DNA of 6,193 bases from Thermoanaerobacteraceae bacterium. Lineage in GTDB: Bacteria; Bacillota; Desulfotomaculia; Desulfotomaculales; Ammonificaceae. Below the pieces are notes generated by a model. That model searched no databases and had not been told where the DNA came from. It saw nothing but the letters and a program-made list of their open reading frames with translations. The stretch covers positions 1 through 6,193 of the forward strand of contig JASEJH010000098.1 in the NCBI GenBank assembly GCA_030016455.1, read 5' to 3'. Positions within the stretch are counted from its first letter, which is position 1. The number at the start of each line of letters is the position of its first letter. Below, piece by piece: positions 6,134 through 6,193 of this stretch. The translations under genes and the position numbers were made by a program.

Positions 6134-6138
6134 CCTCC
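6134..6138 (-). promoter_or_regulatory. Ribosome binding site that fixes the GH15 start
   Basis: The minus strand reads GGAGG, then TATGTA, then the ATG at 6127. The match and the six-base spacer are near ideal. This favours a 655-residue protein over the 671-residue form beginning at 6175. Confidence 0.85.
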
Positions 6139-6162
6139 ATATACAGTCGAACCTTAAATTGT

Positions 6163-6193
6163 CAGAATTCAGCATCCAGAATTTAGAATCCAG
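6163..6193. repeat. Degenerate heptanucleotide repeat upstream of the GH15 gene, cut by the window edge
   Basis: CAGAATT, CAGCATC, CAGAATT, TAGAATC and CAG follow each other with a 7-bp period. The consensus CAGAATY is the reverse complement of tract 2 (TTCTGGA) with a few changes. The tract starts 25 bp upstream of the GH15 ribosome site and probably continues beyond the window. Copies differ at several positions, so it is older or less constrained than tract 1. Confidence 0.75.

Noticed and set aside
6135..6165. Promoter-like boxes CTGACA and TATATG on the minus strand with a 16-base spacer
   Set aside because: Transcription from this pair would begin just before the ATG and leave out the strong ribosome site, so it is unlikely to be the promoter in use.
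6128..6175. Extended N-terminus of the GH15 protein from the ATG at 6175
   Set aside because: The added residues come from repeat DNA, no ribosome site precedes that ATG, and GGAGG fits the ATG at 6127.

Overview
The window is a bacterial chromosomal segment of moderately high GC by eye. Every supported gene is on the minus strand, so transcription runs from the right edge to the left edge. In transcription order the genes are a family 15 glycoside hydrolase (GH15, complete), a small CoA-binding Rossmann protein, the tRNA wobble 2'-O-methyltransferase TrmL, and the 5' four-fifths of dnaE, the DNA polymerase III alpha subunit, which runs off the left edge. The DnaE sequence (opening MSFVHLHLHTEYSLLDG, with a complete PHP metal site), the strong Shine-Dalgarno sites and the frequent TTG/GTG starts suggest a Gram-positive, clostridial-type organism of the Desulfotomaculum/Pelotomaculum kind. 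That placement is inference from sequence style, not from a search.

Layout. 1-2837 is dnaE without its C-terminal end. 2838-3045 is the dnaE leader and is almost entirely short tandem repeats: three consecutive tracts, each with a 7-bp period but a different unit. 3046-3504 is trmL and 3501-3923 (or up to 3950) is the CoA-binding gene; they overlap by four bases (ATGA), so they form a translationally coupled pair. 3924-4159 is an intergenic stretch with a strong ribosome site that leads only to a four-codon reading frame, a short palindrome, a promoter-like pair of boxes and a plus-strand terminator-like hairpin. 4160-6127 is the GH15 enzyme. 6128-6193 is its leader; its upstream end is again a 7-bp repeat tract, related to the middle tract of the dnaE leader but inverted.

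Function. The genes do not form one pathway. DnaE and TrmL are housekeeping functions (replication, tRNA modification), the CoA-binding protein has no settled role, and the GH15 protein is a cytoplasmic glucan or glucoside hydrolase with both catalytic glutamates present. I see no mobile element, CRISPR array, RNA gene or defence system. The most unusual content is the set of heptanucleotide repeats: they occupy the whole space between trmL and dnaE, reach into the trmL stop codon, and recur in front of the GH15 gene.
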